From NCBI RefSeq assembly GCF_001984035.1, contig NZ_CP019449.1:3472001-3536000 (forward strand): DNA of 64,000 bases, given 5' to 3'. The stretch comes from Sphingopyxis sp. QXT-31 (GTDB taxonomy: Bacteria; Pseudomonadota; Alphaproteobacteria; Sphingomonadales; Sphingomonadaceae). Of this stretch, positions 52,314-59,715 are shown piece after piece. Position numbers and translations under genes: made by a program. Below the pieces are notes generated by a model. That model was not told the origin of the DNA. It did not search any database and saw only the letters and a list, made by a program, of their open reading frames with translations. Within the stretch, counting starts at the first letter, position 1. Each line of letters opens with the position of its first letter.

Positions 52314-53198
52314 ATGACAGGGACCGCGCCCTCCGATTCGGCCGCGCCGCGCGTGTCGATGGTGATGCCCGTGCACAATGGTGCGCGCTGGCTCGAAGAG
52401 GCGATAGACTCGGTTCTTGCGCAAAGCTTCGCCGATTTCGAGCTGATCCTCGTCGATGACGCGTCGCGCGACGACAGCCCGGCGATCATGGCCGCGGCCG
52501 CGGCGCGCGATCCGCGCATCCGCCATGTCCGGCTCGACACCAATATCGGTTTGCCCGCCGCGCTCAACCATGGTTTCGCGCAGGCGCGTGGGCAGTTGCA
52601 CAGCTGGACCTCGGACGACAATCTGCTGCGCCCGGCGATGCTCGAGCGGTTGGTCGCGACGCTCGACGCGAATCCCGATGCCGGGGTCGCCTTCGCCGAC
52701 TTCACGTTGATCGACGACGAAGGGCGACACCTCGGCTATTCGCGCGTCGGCCCGGTCGAGCGGCTGCTCCACGGCAATAATATCGGCGCCTGCTTCCTCT
52801 ATCGGGCCGAGGTGACCGCGGCGCTCGACGGCTACGACATCGGGCTGTTCGGGGTCGAGGATTATGATTTCTGGCTCCGTGCGGCGCGGCGCTTCGCCTT
52901 CGTCGAACTGCACGAGGATCTCTACCGCTACCGCAAGCATGGCGGCAGCCTGACGAGCAAGCGCGCCGACCAGATACAGGCTTTGACGGCGCTCATCGTC
53001 GAGCGCGCGCTGCCCGACCAGCTGCCGCCGCGCAGCCGCAGCGAGATTCTGCTCGGGCTCGCGCTCAAGACCCAGCGCCGCTGGCGCTTCGACCTCGTCC
53101 GCCGCGCGCTCCGCGCGCACCCGCCATCGGTCGCGGCGCGCCTGCCCGCGCTCGCGCGCTGGACGCTGGTGGTCGCGCGCAACCGCATTACGGCTTAG
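52314..53198 (+). CDS. Family 2 glycosyltransferase
   Basis: A 294-residue GT-A enzyme. The N-terminal nucleotide-sugar domain reads SMVMPVHNGARWLEEAIDSV, FELILVDDASRDDSPAIM and then the DxD-like SDDNLLRPAMLERL; the catalytic base is probably in GVEDYDFWLRAARRF. The C-terminal part is basic and helical. GGGAG precedes the ATG at 52314. It is the kind of enzyme that builds surface polysaccharide; no operon partner shows the substrate. It ends in front of copy 3 of the inverted repeat. Confidence 0.92.
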   Translation: MTGTAPSDSAAPRVSMVMPVHNGARWLEEAIDSVLAQSFADFELILVDDASRDDSPAIMAAAAARDPRIRHVRLDTNIGLPAALNHGFAQARGQLHSWTSDDNLLRPAMLERLVATLDANPDAGVAFADFTLIDDEGRHLGYSRVGPVERLLHGNNIGACFLYRAEVTAALDGYDIGLFGVEDYDFWLRAARRFAFVELHEDLYRYRKHGGSLTSKRADQIQALTALIVERALPDQLPPRSRSEILLGLALKTQRRWRFDLVRRALRAHPPSVAARLPALARWTLVVARNRITA

Positions 53199-53222
53199 AG
53201 CTCTCCAAACCTTACTCTATTT

Positions 53223-53302
53223 CCGTTCGTGTCGAGCGAAGTCGAGACACCGTGAAGGCAGGCGCTCCCGATGGGTGTCTCGACTTCGCTCGACACGAGC
53301 GG
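53223..53302. repeat. Long intergenic inverted repeat, copy 3
   Basis: Same family as at 9338, with 28-bp arms that differ at a single position, and a loop similar to that of copy 1. Located between the converging glycosyltransferase and CC_3452-type genes. Confidence 0.92.
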
Positions 53303-53366
53303 GATTTATGGTTGGGCTTATCCAGAACCGCGTGAAAGCTAGCGAATTGTGTATCAGGAAATGGAT

Positions 53367-53434
53367 CGCGCAGAGGCGCAGAGGCCGCAGAGAGATTGCG
53401 CCTTTCCTCTCTGCGGCCTCCGCGCCTCTGCGCG
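53367..53434. repeat. CTCTGCG-type inverted repeat
   Basis: Arms of 28 bp (53367-53394 and 53407-53434) with one mismatch, made of units like GCAGAGGCGCAGAGG. This kind of CTCTGCG/CGCAGAG repeat is widely scattered in bacterial genomes. Together with copy 3 of the REP and the terminator at 53502 it accounts for most of the 405-bp gap. Confidence 0.85.
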
Positions 53435-53501
53435 AATCTGAAAATAGCCTGCGGCAGCCATCGCCCGAAAGCGGTCAAACCGGATACTCTCCCAACCCAA
53501 C

Positions 53502-53550
53502 GAAAAAGGACCGCCACGCCGCCCCGGGAGGAAGGGCGGCGGGCGGTCCT
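53502..53550 (-). terminator. Terminator of the CC_3452-type gene
   Basis: Minus-strand hairpin: AGGACCGCC pairs with GGCGGTCCT and, after a single bulged base, CGCCGCCC with GGGCGGCG. Five T residues follow (TTTTTCG). Confidence 0.85.
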
Positions 53551-53603
53551 CTCGAAGACCGGATGGGGCGGCAGGGGGAGGGGAGAGCCGCCCGCCCGGC
53601 CGG

Positions 53604-53933
53604 TCAGGCTGCGCCGTTGCAGCGCGCCAGATCTTCGGCTTCGAGTGCCTTGCCGTCGGCGGTGAAGCTCTTCACTTCGCCGGCCTCCTTGGCCAGGCCC
53701 GAGCACATCATCAGCGGACGGCTGGTGCCGCGCGCCCCGACGCAATCGGTGCCGGTGCACGACCAGACGATCCCGCGCGCGACGAACTTGCCCTTGGGCG
53801 CGGGGCTGGCGGGTTCGGCGCGATAATAAGCGCCGCCCGCGGCGTTAGCGGCGGCCGGCAGCATCGCGCTCGCGCCTGCCAGTGCGACGCCGATCAGCGG
53901 CAAAACATGCGCCGGAGAAGAAAATTTGAACAT
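53604..53933 (-). CDS. CC_3452-type small secreted protein
   Basis: A 109-residue protein with a signal peptide (MFKFSSPAHVLPLIGVALAG, cleaved near residue 31). The mature part has four cysteines (59, 64, 77, 105) in the pattern VWSCTGTDCVGARGTSRPLM, MMCSGLAKEAGEV and LARCNGAA, which fits the small periplasmic CC_3452 family of Alphaproteobacteria. The cysteines probably form two disulphides. No function is known. GGAG lies eight bases upstream of the start, and a strong terminator follows the gene. It is divergent from the HxlR regulator gene. Confidence 0.8.
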   Translation of the reverse strand: MFKFSSPAHVLPLIGVALAGASAMLPAAANAAGGAYYRAEPASPAPKGKFVARGIVWSCTGTDCVGARGTSRPLMMCSGLAKEAGEVKSFTADGKALEAEDLARCNGAA

Positions 53934-54059
53934 GGGGAGGTCTCCTTTTTTCGCACCTATTTTAGGTTGCAAAAAGAAATTTAGGCGGCGAGTTGCAAAA
54001 TGCAACCGAGGCCCACATATTTTTTGTGCGGGGGCCGATTTTACGTTAGGGCTAGGCCC

Positions 54060-54581
54060 ATGGGAAAATTACGCGAACCGCTGAACCTGCTCTATGGGGA
54101 CAATTGCGCCCTGCCGCTCGCGCTCGAGGCGATGGGCGAGCGATGGTCGTTCATGATCCTGCGCGCCGCGTTCAACGGCGTGCATCATTTCGAGGAGTTC
54201 CAGCAGGAACTCAGCATCGCGCGCAACATCCTGTCGAACCGTCTGTCGAAGCTCGTCGACCATGGCATCATGGCGCGCGAGGTGATGGCCGAGGACCGGC
54301 GCAAGGTGCGCTACGAGCTCACCGAAAAGGGGCTCGAACTGCTCCCCGCGATGATTGCGCTGCGCCAATGGGGCGAAAAGTGGGGCGCCGGCGTGCCCTC
54401 GACCCCGGTGCTGGTCGACGTCCGCGACGAACAGCCGATCGGCCCGGTGACGATCACCGCGCACGACGGTCGCCCGATCGGGTACAAGGAGCTGGTGTGG
54501 AAGCACCGCGCCGAGCTCCAGCCGCTGGGGCAGGCGCGCGCGCGCGCCGACGAACGGATGGCGCCGGTTGCCGCCGAGTGA
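54060..54581 (+). CDS. HxlR-family transcriptional regulator
   Basis: A 173-residue regulator. The HxlR winged helix covers about 10-105: CALPLALEAMGERWSFMILR, FNGVHHFEEFQQELSIARNI, LSNRLSKLVDHGIMAREVM and the beta wing KVRYELTEKGLELLPAMIAL. The C-terminal 60 residues form a small extra domain (VDVRDEQPIGPVTITAHDGR). The usual N-terminal cysteine of redox-sensing HxlR proteins may be the C in GDNCALPLALEA. It is divergent from the CC_3452-type gene, which it may control. It is followed by the two-component gene pair, separated by only 4 bp. Confidence 0.9.
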   Translation: MGKLREPLNLLYGDNCALPLALEAMGERWSFMILRAAFNGVHHFEEFQQELSIARNILSNRLSKLVDHGIMAREVMAEDRRKVRYELTEKGLELLPAMIALRQWGEKWGAGVPSTPVLVDVRDEQPIGPVTITAHDGRPIGYKELVWKHRAELQPLGQARARADERMAPVAAE

Positions 54582-54585
54582 GCCC

Positions 54586-55791
54586 ATGGGCGCCGTTTCC
54601 TCCGCCGCCCCGACCGCTTCGACCATGCCGCTGACCACCGCCCAGCAACGCCCCCCCAGCGGACCGATGCCCCTGTTCGGCCTGTCGACGCCGGGGCCCT
54701 TTTTCGGCAACAAGATCCGCGCCTTCTGGAATCTCCAGATCCTCGGCTGGTTGGGCTGGCTGGGCCTCCGCGGCGTGTCGGGGCTGGCCAATGGCCAGGC
54801 GTGGAGCTTCCTCGTCCAGCCGATCGTCTCGGCGATCACCGGCTTCTCGCTGACGCTGATCCTCGCGGTCTGCTACCGCACATTGATCAACCGCCGCCCG
54901 ATCGTGATGTGGGGGATCAGCCTCGGTCTCGCGGCGGTGGCGACGGCGCTGTGGGCGTTCATCGACGCCTGGGTCGCACAGATCCTCAATCCCGCGAGCG
55001 AGACCGGCTTCACCAGCCTGCTGCTCGGCGCGGTCTATATCGACGCCTCGTCGATCGCCGCCTGGTCGGCACTCTATTTCGCGATCAACTATTTCCTCCA
55101 GCTCGAGGAACAGAATGACCGCGTCCTCCGCCTCGAGGCGCAGGCCGCCTCGGCGCAGCTCGCGATGCTGCGCTATCAGCTCAATCCGCATTTCCTGTTC
55201 AACACACTCAACAGCATCTCGACGCTGGTGCTGCTCAAGCAGTCCGAGCCCGCCAATGCGATGCTCTCGCGCCTCTCGGCCTTCCTGCGCTACACGCTCG
55301 CCAACGAGCCGACCGCGCAGGTGACGCTGGCGCAGGAGATCGAGACGCTGAAGCTCTATCTCGACATCGAGAAGATGCGCTTCGAGGAACGATTGCGCCC
55401 GCATTTCGCGATCGATCCCGCGGTCGCGCGCGCGCGGCTGCCCTCGCTCCTGCTCCAGCCGCTCATCGAAAACGCCATCAAATATGCCGTCACCCCGCAG
55501 GAGGACGGCGCGGACATCACCATTTCCGCACAGCTCGCCGGTCAAAACGTACGGATTACCGTGTCGGACACCGGGTCGGGATTGCCAGCGGGCGGCACCG
55601 ACCCCACCACGGGCTTTGCAACGGAATCGACCGGTGTGGGTTTAGCCAACATCAGGGACCGGCTGGCGCAGGCTTTCGGCGACCAGCATCGGTTCGATGC
55701 CCAACCGGGCGCTGACGGCGGATTCACGGTAATAGTCGAGTTTCCGTTTCAGCCCGACGGGCAAATGACGATTGGAACCGAACGCACATGA
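54586..55791 (+). CDS. Sensor histidine kinase, LytS/AlgZ type
   Basis: A 401-residue kinase of the His_kinase family found with LytTR regulators. Four hydrophobic helices (about 50-65, 75-98, 105-130, 145-170) are followed by a coiled stretch and the phosphorylation site H202 in LRYQLNPHFLFNTLNSISTL, then the ATPase domain with LPSLLLQPLIENAIKYAV, TVSDTGSGLPAGGT (G1-type) and GVGLANIRDRLAQAFG. The start at 54586 lies just after the HxlR stop; an ATG at 54625 is an alternative. It overlaps the regulator by four bases (ATGA). The signal is unknown; inner membrane. Confidence 0.92.
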   Translation: MGAVSSAAPTASTMPLTTAQQRPPSGPMPLFGLSTPGPFFGNKIRAFWNLQILGWLGWLGLRGVSGLANGQAWSFLVQPIVSAITGFSLTLILAVCYRTLINRRPIVMWGISLGLAAVATALWAFIDAWVAQILNPASETGFTSLLLGAVYIDASSIAAWSALYFAINYFLQLEEQNDRVLRLEAQAASAQLAMLRYQLNPHFLFNTLNSISTLVLLKQSEPANAMLSRLSAFLRYTLANEPTAQVTLAQEIETLKLYLDIEKMRFEERLRPHFAIDPAVARARLPSLLLQPLIENAIKYAVTPQEDGADITISAQLAGQNVRITVSDTGSGLPAGGTDPTTGFATESTGVGLANIRDRLAQAFGDQHRFDAQPGADGGFTVIVEFPFQPDGQMTIGTERT

Positions 55792-56594
55792 CGATCAGAA
55801 CCATTCTGGTGGATGACGAAAAATTGGCGACCCAGGGCCTGCAATTGCGGCTCGAAGCGCACAGCGATGTCGAAATCGTCGACACCGCGCAAAACGGCCG
55901 CGAGGCCATCCGCAAGATCAAGACGCATAAACCCGACCTCGTGTTCCTCGACATCCAGATGCCCGGTTTCGACGGCTTCTCGGTGGTTCAGGGATTGATG
56001 GAGGTCGAACCGCCGCTGGTGGTGTTCGTCACCGCTTACTCGGACCATGCGATCCGTGCCTTCGAGGCGCAGGCGGTCGATTATCTGGTCAAGCCCGTCG
56101 AGCCCGAGCGGCTCGCCGACGCGCTCGACCGTGTGCGCCAGCGCCTGTCCGAGAAGCGCGGCGCCGCCGAGGTCGAACGATTGAAGACCGTGCTCGCCGA
56201 AGTCGCGCCCGACGCGGTGGAGGGTTATGACGCCGAAATCGCCCCCGATGCGCACGCCGCCGACCGCTATGAAAAGATGATCAATATCAAGGACCGCGGC
56301 CAGATTTTCCGCGTCGACGTCGACAGCATCGAACGCATCGACGCGGCGGGCGACTATATGTGCATTTACACCGCCGACAACAGCCTGATCCTGCGTGAGA
56401 CGATGAAGGACCTCGAAAAGCGCCTCGATCCGCGCAATTTCCAGCGCGTGCATCGCTCGACGATCGTCAATCTGAGCCAGGTCAAGCAGGTCAAGCCGCA
56501 CACCAACGGCGAATGCTTCCTCGTGCTCGGCTCGGGCGCACAGGTGAAGGTCAGCCGCAGCTATCGCGACGTGGTGGCGCGCTTCGTGCACTGA
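55788..56594 (+). CDS. LytTR-family response regulator
   Basis: A 268-residue regulator with a receiver domain (phospho-acceptor D55 in LVFLDIQMPGFDGF; K105 in DYLVKPVEPERL) and a C-terminal LytTR DNA-binding domain (RIDAAGDYMCIYTADNSLIL, FQRVHRSTIVNLSQVKQVKP). It forms a two-component system with the kinase encoded just upstream, whose stop overlaps this start at ATGA. LytTR regulators often control cell-surface or exported products. Target genes cannot be read. It is followed by repeat copy E2 and then the converging ribA. Confidence 0.94.
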   Translation: MTIRTILVDDEKLATQGLQLRLEAHSDVEIVDTAQNGREAIRKIKTHKPDLVFLDIQMPGFDGFSVVQGLMEVEPPLVVFVTAYSDHAIRAFEAQAVDYLVKPVEPERLADALDRVRQRLSEKRGAAEVERLKTVLAEVAPDAVEGYDAEIAPDAHAADRYEKMINIKDRGQIFRVDVDSIERIDAAGDYMCIYTADNSLILRETMKDLEKRLDPRNFQRVHRSTIVNLSQVKQVKPHTNGECFLVLGSGAQVKVSRSYRDVVARFVH

Positions 56595-56617
56595 GATAAG
56601 TTGTCTGAACTATAACT

Positions 56618-56751
56618 CTCCCCCTTGACGGAGGAGGCAGCGAGACTTTGCAGCTTGCTGCTTAGTCGCAGCGGTGGGGGTGAGGTGGCGTGCGTCAGCC
56701 TACGCCTGCGACCTCACCCCCACCCATCCCTCCCCCCTCAAGGGGGAGGGC
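56618..56751. repeat. Intergenic C-rich palindromic repeat, copy 2
   Basis: Same series of phrases as at 1545-1728: CTCCCCCTTGACGGAGGAGG, CAGCGAGACTT, TAGTCGCAGCGGT, closing with TCCCCCCTCAAGGGGGAGGG. The internal part differs. It fills the space between converging lytTR and ribA genes and may help end both transcripts. Confidence 0.75.
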
Positions 56752-56754
56752 TTT

Positions 56755-57798
56755 TCAAAGCTGGTGCCCGGTCCGGTCGCGCTTCGTCGCCAGATATTGC
56801 TCGTTATGTTTGTTCGTCGGCAGCGCGAGCGGAATGCGCTGGACGACCTCGACGCCCTCGCGCTCGAGCCGCGCAACCTTCTCCGGATTGTTCGTCATCA
56901 GCCGGATGCGCGGCACGTTGAGCAATTCCAGCATCCGCCCCGCGATCGCAAAATCGCGCGCCTCGACCGGGAAGCCGAGCCGCAGATTGGCGTCGACCGT
57001 GTCATAGCCCTGGTCCTGGAGCGCATAGGCGCGCAGCTTGTTGACCAGCCCAATGCCGCGCCCTTCCTGCCGCAAGTACAGCAGCACCCCCCACGGCGCA
57101 TCGGCCATCGCGTGCAGCGCGGCGTGGAGCTGTGGCCCGCAATCGCATTTGAGGCTGCCGAGCACGTCGCCGGTCAGGCATTCGCTATGCAGCCGTACCA
57201 CCGGCGGATTGCCGTCGCGCTTTCCGATGACGAGCGCGACATGGTCCGAAGCCTCCTCGGGCGTCCGGAACGCCACGATCTCGGCGATTTCGCTCGCATC
57301 GACGGGCAGCCGCGCGCGCGCCGCGATGTGCAGCCGCGCGGGGTCGAGCAGGGCGGCGACATCGGCGGCTTCGCACATGGTCTCGGCCTCGCCCACGGCG
57401 CCCCGCACGAAGAAGGCGGGGAGCAGACCCGCATGACGCGCCATCGTCATCGCGGCGGCCGCGGCGCTATCGTCCCCGGTCGCAATCGTGCGGAACGGGC
57501 CTTTGAGCGGTTTGGCGAGGTCGAGCGCCGGGTCGGCCACGGCCAGCCCCGCCGCAACCGTCGGCGCGGCATCGGCCAGCCGCACCGGCCCCGGTGCCGC
57601 GGCGACGCGCTGGTTGGTGAGCTTGAGCGTCACCGCGCGCTCCCCCGACAGCAGCAGGTCGCCGCTGCCGAACTCCGCCAGCGCCGCGTCGCCCGCGCTC
57701 TCGACCGCGATCAGGTCGAGGGTGCCGACGCGCAGCGGCCAGCCGCGGCGCAGCGCATCGATCGCGCGCGCGGCGCGCCTCGCGCCTTCATCGCTCAA
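56755..57798 (-). CDS. ribA: GTP cyclohydrolase II
   Basis: A 347-residue enzyme for the first step of riboflavin synthesis from GTP. The core is C-terminal: VRLHSECLTGDVLGSLKCDC with the zinc cysteines, LLYLRQEGRGIGLVNKLRAY, and VRLMTNNPEKV-type RIRLMTNNPEKVARLEREGV. About 150 N-terminal residues (RRAARAIDALRRGWPLRVG onward) form an extra domain common in sphingomonads that lacks the DHBP-synthase sequence. The start TTG at 57798 overlaps the xth stop by two bases, suggesting translation coupling; no ATG lies nearby. Cytoplasmic. Confidence 0.92.
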   Translation of the reverse strand: MSDEGARRAARAIDALRRGWPLRVGTLDLIAVESAGDAALAEFGSGDLLLSGERAVTLKLTNQRVAAAPGPVRLADAAPTVAAGLAVADPALDLAKPLKGPFRTIATGDDSAAAAAMTMARHAGLLPAFFVRGAVGEAETMCEAADVAALLDPARLHIAARARLPVDASEIAEIVAFRTPEEASDHVALVIGKRDGNPPVVRLHSECLTGDVLGSLKCDCGPQLHAALHAMADAPWGVLLYLRQEGRGIGLVNKLRAYALQDQGYDTVDANLRLGFPVEARDFAIAGRMLELLNVPRIRLMTNNPEKVARLEREGVEVVQRIPLALPTNKHNEQYLATKRDRTGHQL

Positions 57799-58583
57799 AG
57801 CGCGAACTCGGTGATCAGCGGGATATGGTCCGACGGCCGTTCCCAGCTGCGCGCGGGCTGGACGATGCGGTGCGACACCGCCTTCGCGAGCAGGTCGGGG
57901 GTGACCCACATATGATCGAGGCGCCGGCCGCGGTTCGACAGCTCCCAATCCTTGGCGCGGTAGCTCCACCAGGTGAAGAGCGGGGTCGGCGCCTCGATGA
58001 AATGGCGGCCGAGGTCCACCCAGTTGGCCGCCGCCTGCAGCCGGCCGAGCGTCTCGACCTCGATCGGCGTGTGGCTGACGACGTCGAGCAGCGCCTTATG
58101 GTTCCACACGTCGCTTTCGAGCGGCGCGACGTTGAAGTCGCCGGTCAGGATCGTCGGCTGGTCGAGCGCGCCCGACCATTCGGTCATTCGCGCATAGAAA
58201 TCGAGCTTCTGCCCGAACTTGGGGTTGATCTCACGGTCGGCGATGTCGCCGCCGGCGGGGATATAGACATTGTCGAGCCGTACACCGCCGGGGAGCGTGA
58301 CGCCGATATGGCGCGCCTCGCCATTCGCCTGCCAGTCATATTTGCGCACGTCGGCCAGCGGCACCTTGCTGACGATCGCGACGCCGTGGTGCATGCGCTG
58401 GCCGTGGGTGACGATATGCTCATAGCCCAGCCGCCGGAACATCTCGGGCGGGAAGGATATGCATTCGACCTTGGTTTCCTGCAGGCACAAGATGTCGGGG
58501 GCTTCCTCGCGCAGGAATTTCTCGACGATGCCGATGCGCGCGCGAACGCTGTTGATGTTCCACGAAGCGATGCTGATTGTCAT
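57795..58583 (-). CDS. xth: Exodeoxyribonuclease III
   Basis: A 262-residue AP endonuclease/exonuclease III. Active-site regions are SIASWNINSVRARI, CLQETKVECISFPPEMF, the PAGGD turn, TGDFNVAPLESDVWN and the catalytic SDHIPLITEF with R-R-LDHMWVT preceding. Length fits the family. It leads the xth-ribA pair (TTGA overlap) on the minus strand, with a possible small RNA upstream. It repairs abasic sites in DNA. Cytoplasmic. Confidence 0.95.
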   Translation of the reverse strand: MTISIASWNINSVRARIGIVEKFLREEAPDILCLQETKVECISFPPEMFRRLGYEHIVTHGQRMHHGVAIVSKVPLADVRKYDWQANGEARHIGVTLPGGVRLDNVYIPAGGDIADREINPKFGQKLDFYARMTEWSGALDQPTILTGDFNVAPLESDVWNHKALLDVVSHTPIEVETLGRLQAAANWVDLGRHFIEAPTPLFTWWSYRAKDWELSNRGRRLDHMWVTPDLLAKAVSHRIVQPARSWERPSDHIPLITEFAL

Positions 58584-58632
58584 GGCTCGGCTCTATCGGC
58601 GCGTGCCGTCAGGCGCAACGCTCCCGCCTGGA

Positions 58633-58775
58633 AAACATAAACCCCCGTTCCAGGGGCGGTGGAACGGGGGTTCAAGGTCAGCGTTCGTCACGCTCTTGAA
58701 TGAAGGTGCCTGGCGATCCGGTTGGGGCAACAGGGGGAAACCCAGAACCGGGAGCCGTGTTGGCGCCTTCGAGAG
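58633..58775 (-). ncRNA. Candidate small RNA between lolA and xth
   Basis: On the minus strand a promoter-like pair (TTGGCG at 58804-58799 and TATTTC at 58783-58778, 15 bp apart) precedes a stretch that folds well: CTCT/AGAG and GAAGGCGCC with GGCACCTTC (one mismatch) form an outer stem and CCGGTT/AACCGG an inner stem, presenting a C-rich loop TTTCCCCCTGTTGCCCC. It ends with a perfect 13-bp hairpin (58640-58672) followed by TATGTTTTCC, a terminator-like signal. No protein frame is plausible. A C-rich loop of this kind can pair with ribosome binding sites, as in sRNAs acting on mRNA. Whether it is one of the already described Sphingopyxis sRNAs cannot be said. Confidence 0.45.
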
Positions 58776-58871
58776 TTGAAATAGCCCTGCTTCCCTGTCG
58801 CCAAGCTGAACGAAAATCGGGGGCTTCCGGCGGCTTTTGCAGTTCGTCGATGCCCGATGTCGGTTGGTCCG

Positions 58872-58912
58872 AAAAACGGCGCTGAATCCGCGGTATGAGA
58901 TTCGGCGCCGTT
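58872..58912 (-). terminator. Terminator of lolA
   Basis: Minus-strand stem of 14 bp with one G-U pair (AACGGCGCTGAATC against GATTCGGCGCCGTT) and a 10-base loop, followed by five T residues. Confidence 0.88.
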
Positions 58913-58938
58913 CATTTTCCGCTGTGGATAAATCTGGA

Positions 58939-59598
58939 TTAGCTACCGCGGCCGCGCGAGCGCGGGCGCGGGTCGGTCCATTTGAACGCCGAATCGGCGA
59001 CCGCTACGTTGAATTTCTGGTTACTGAGGTCGATGCGCGTGCGGTTGTTCTGCGAATCGAGCGCGACCCAGCCGCGCAGCCGCAGCCCCGCGGGCGCGCT
59101 GCCGTCGCGCATGAACACCATGGTGATCGTGCCATATTCGGGGCGCTTGGGGTCCTTGACCTCTACGCTGATCACGTCGTTGCTCGTCGTCGGCATCACC
59201 TTGGCATATTTGGTGAGGTCGCGATCGGGGTCGAGCAGCGCACCGAGCGGCGAATTCTTCACCGGCCAGCGCTGCACCTGCTTCACCTCATAGTCGATCA
59301 TCGTCAGCGAGCTGCCGTCGCCGACGATCAGCAGAGGCACGCCCTTTTGATACTGGAAGCGAATCTTGCCCGGGCGCTTCAAGGTCAACTGACCGGACAG
59401 CCGCTGGCCGTTGCGGTCGGTCTGGGTGAAGTCGGCGGTCATCGAGGTCGTCGCCTTGAGGTGCGACTGCACCGCGGACAGCGTGCTGCTCGATTGCGCG
59501 ATCGCCGGCACGCCGAAGGTCAGCGCGACCGCGGCCGCGGGGGCGAGCGCCAGCGCGGCGGCGCGCGTCAGGGTCAGGCGGGGAAAAGTCAGCGTCAT
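58939..59598 (-). CDS. lolA: LolA-like outer-membrane lipoprotein carrier protein
   Basis: A 219-residue periplasmic protein with a signal peptide (cleaved near FGVPAIAQ). The LolA fold is visible: LSAVQSHLKATTSMTADFTQ, RLSGQLTLKRPGKIRFQYQ, LIVGDGSSLTMIDYEVKQVQ and the later EYGTITMVFMRDGSAPAGLR. LolA takes lipoproteins from LolCDE to the outer membrane. ftsK-lolA-xth order is typical of sphingomonads. The start at 59598 follows AGGAACC; one more Met lies six codons upstream. It ends in the terminator at 58872. Confidence 0.9.
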   Translation of the reverse strand: MTLTFPRLTLTRAAALALAPAAAVALTFGVPAIAQSSSTLSAVQSHLKATTSMTADFTQTDRNGQRLSGQLTLKRPGKIRFQYQKGVPLLIVGDGSSLTMIDYEVKQVQRWPVKNSPLGALLDPDRDLTKYAKVMPTTSNDVISVEVKDPKRPEYGTITMVFMRDGSAPAGLRLRGWVALDSQNNRTRIDLSNQKFNVAVADSAFKWTDPRPRSRGRGS

Positions 59599-59715
59599 AG
59601 TCTTTGGTTCCTGCATCTCTGCCCGCGCGCATCGCACCGGGGCGTTGAACCCGCCGTGAACCCGGCGGTCAGAAGTCGTTCAAGCCGCGAGCGCGCGCTT
59701 TGGTTCCGGCGGGTC

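Noticed and set aside
58688..58915. 75-codon minus-strand open frame between lolA and xth
   Set aside because: It runs across the lolA terminator and the sRNA-like stems, lacks a ribosome binding site and has no protein character.
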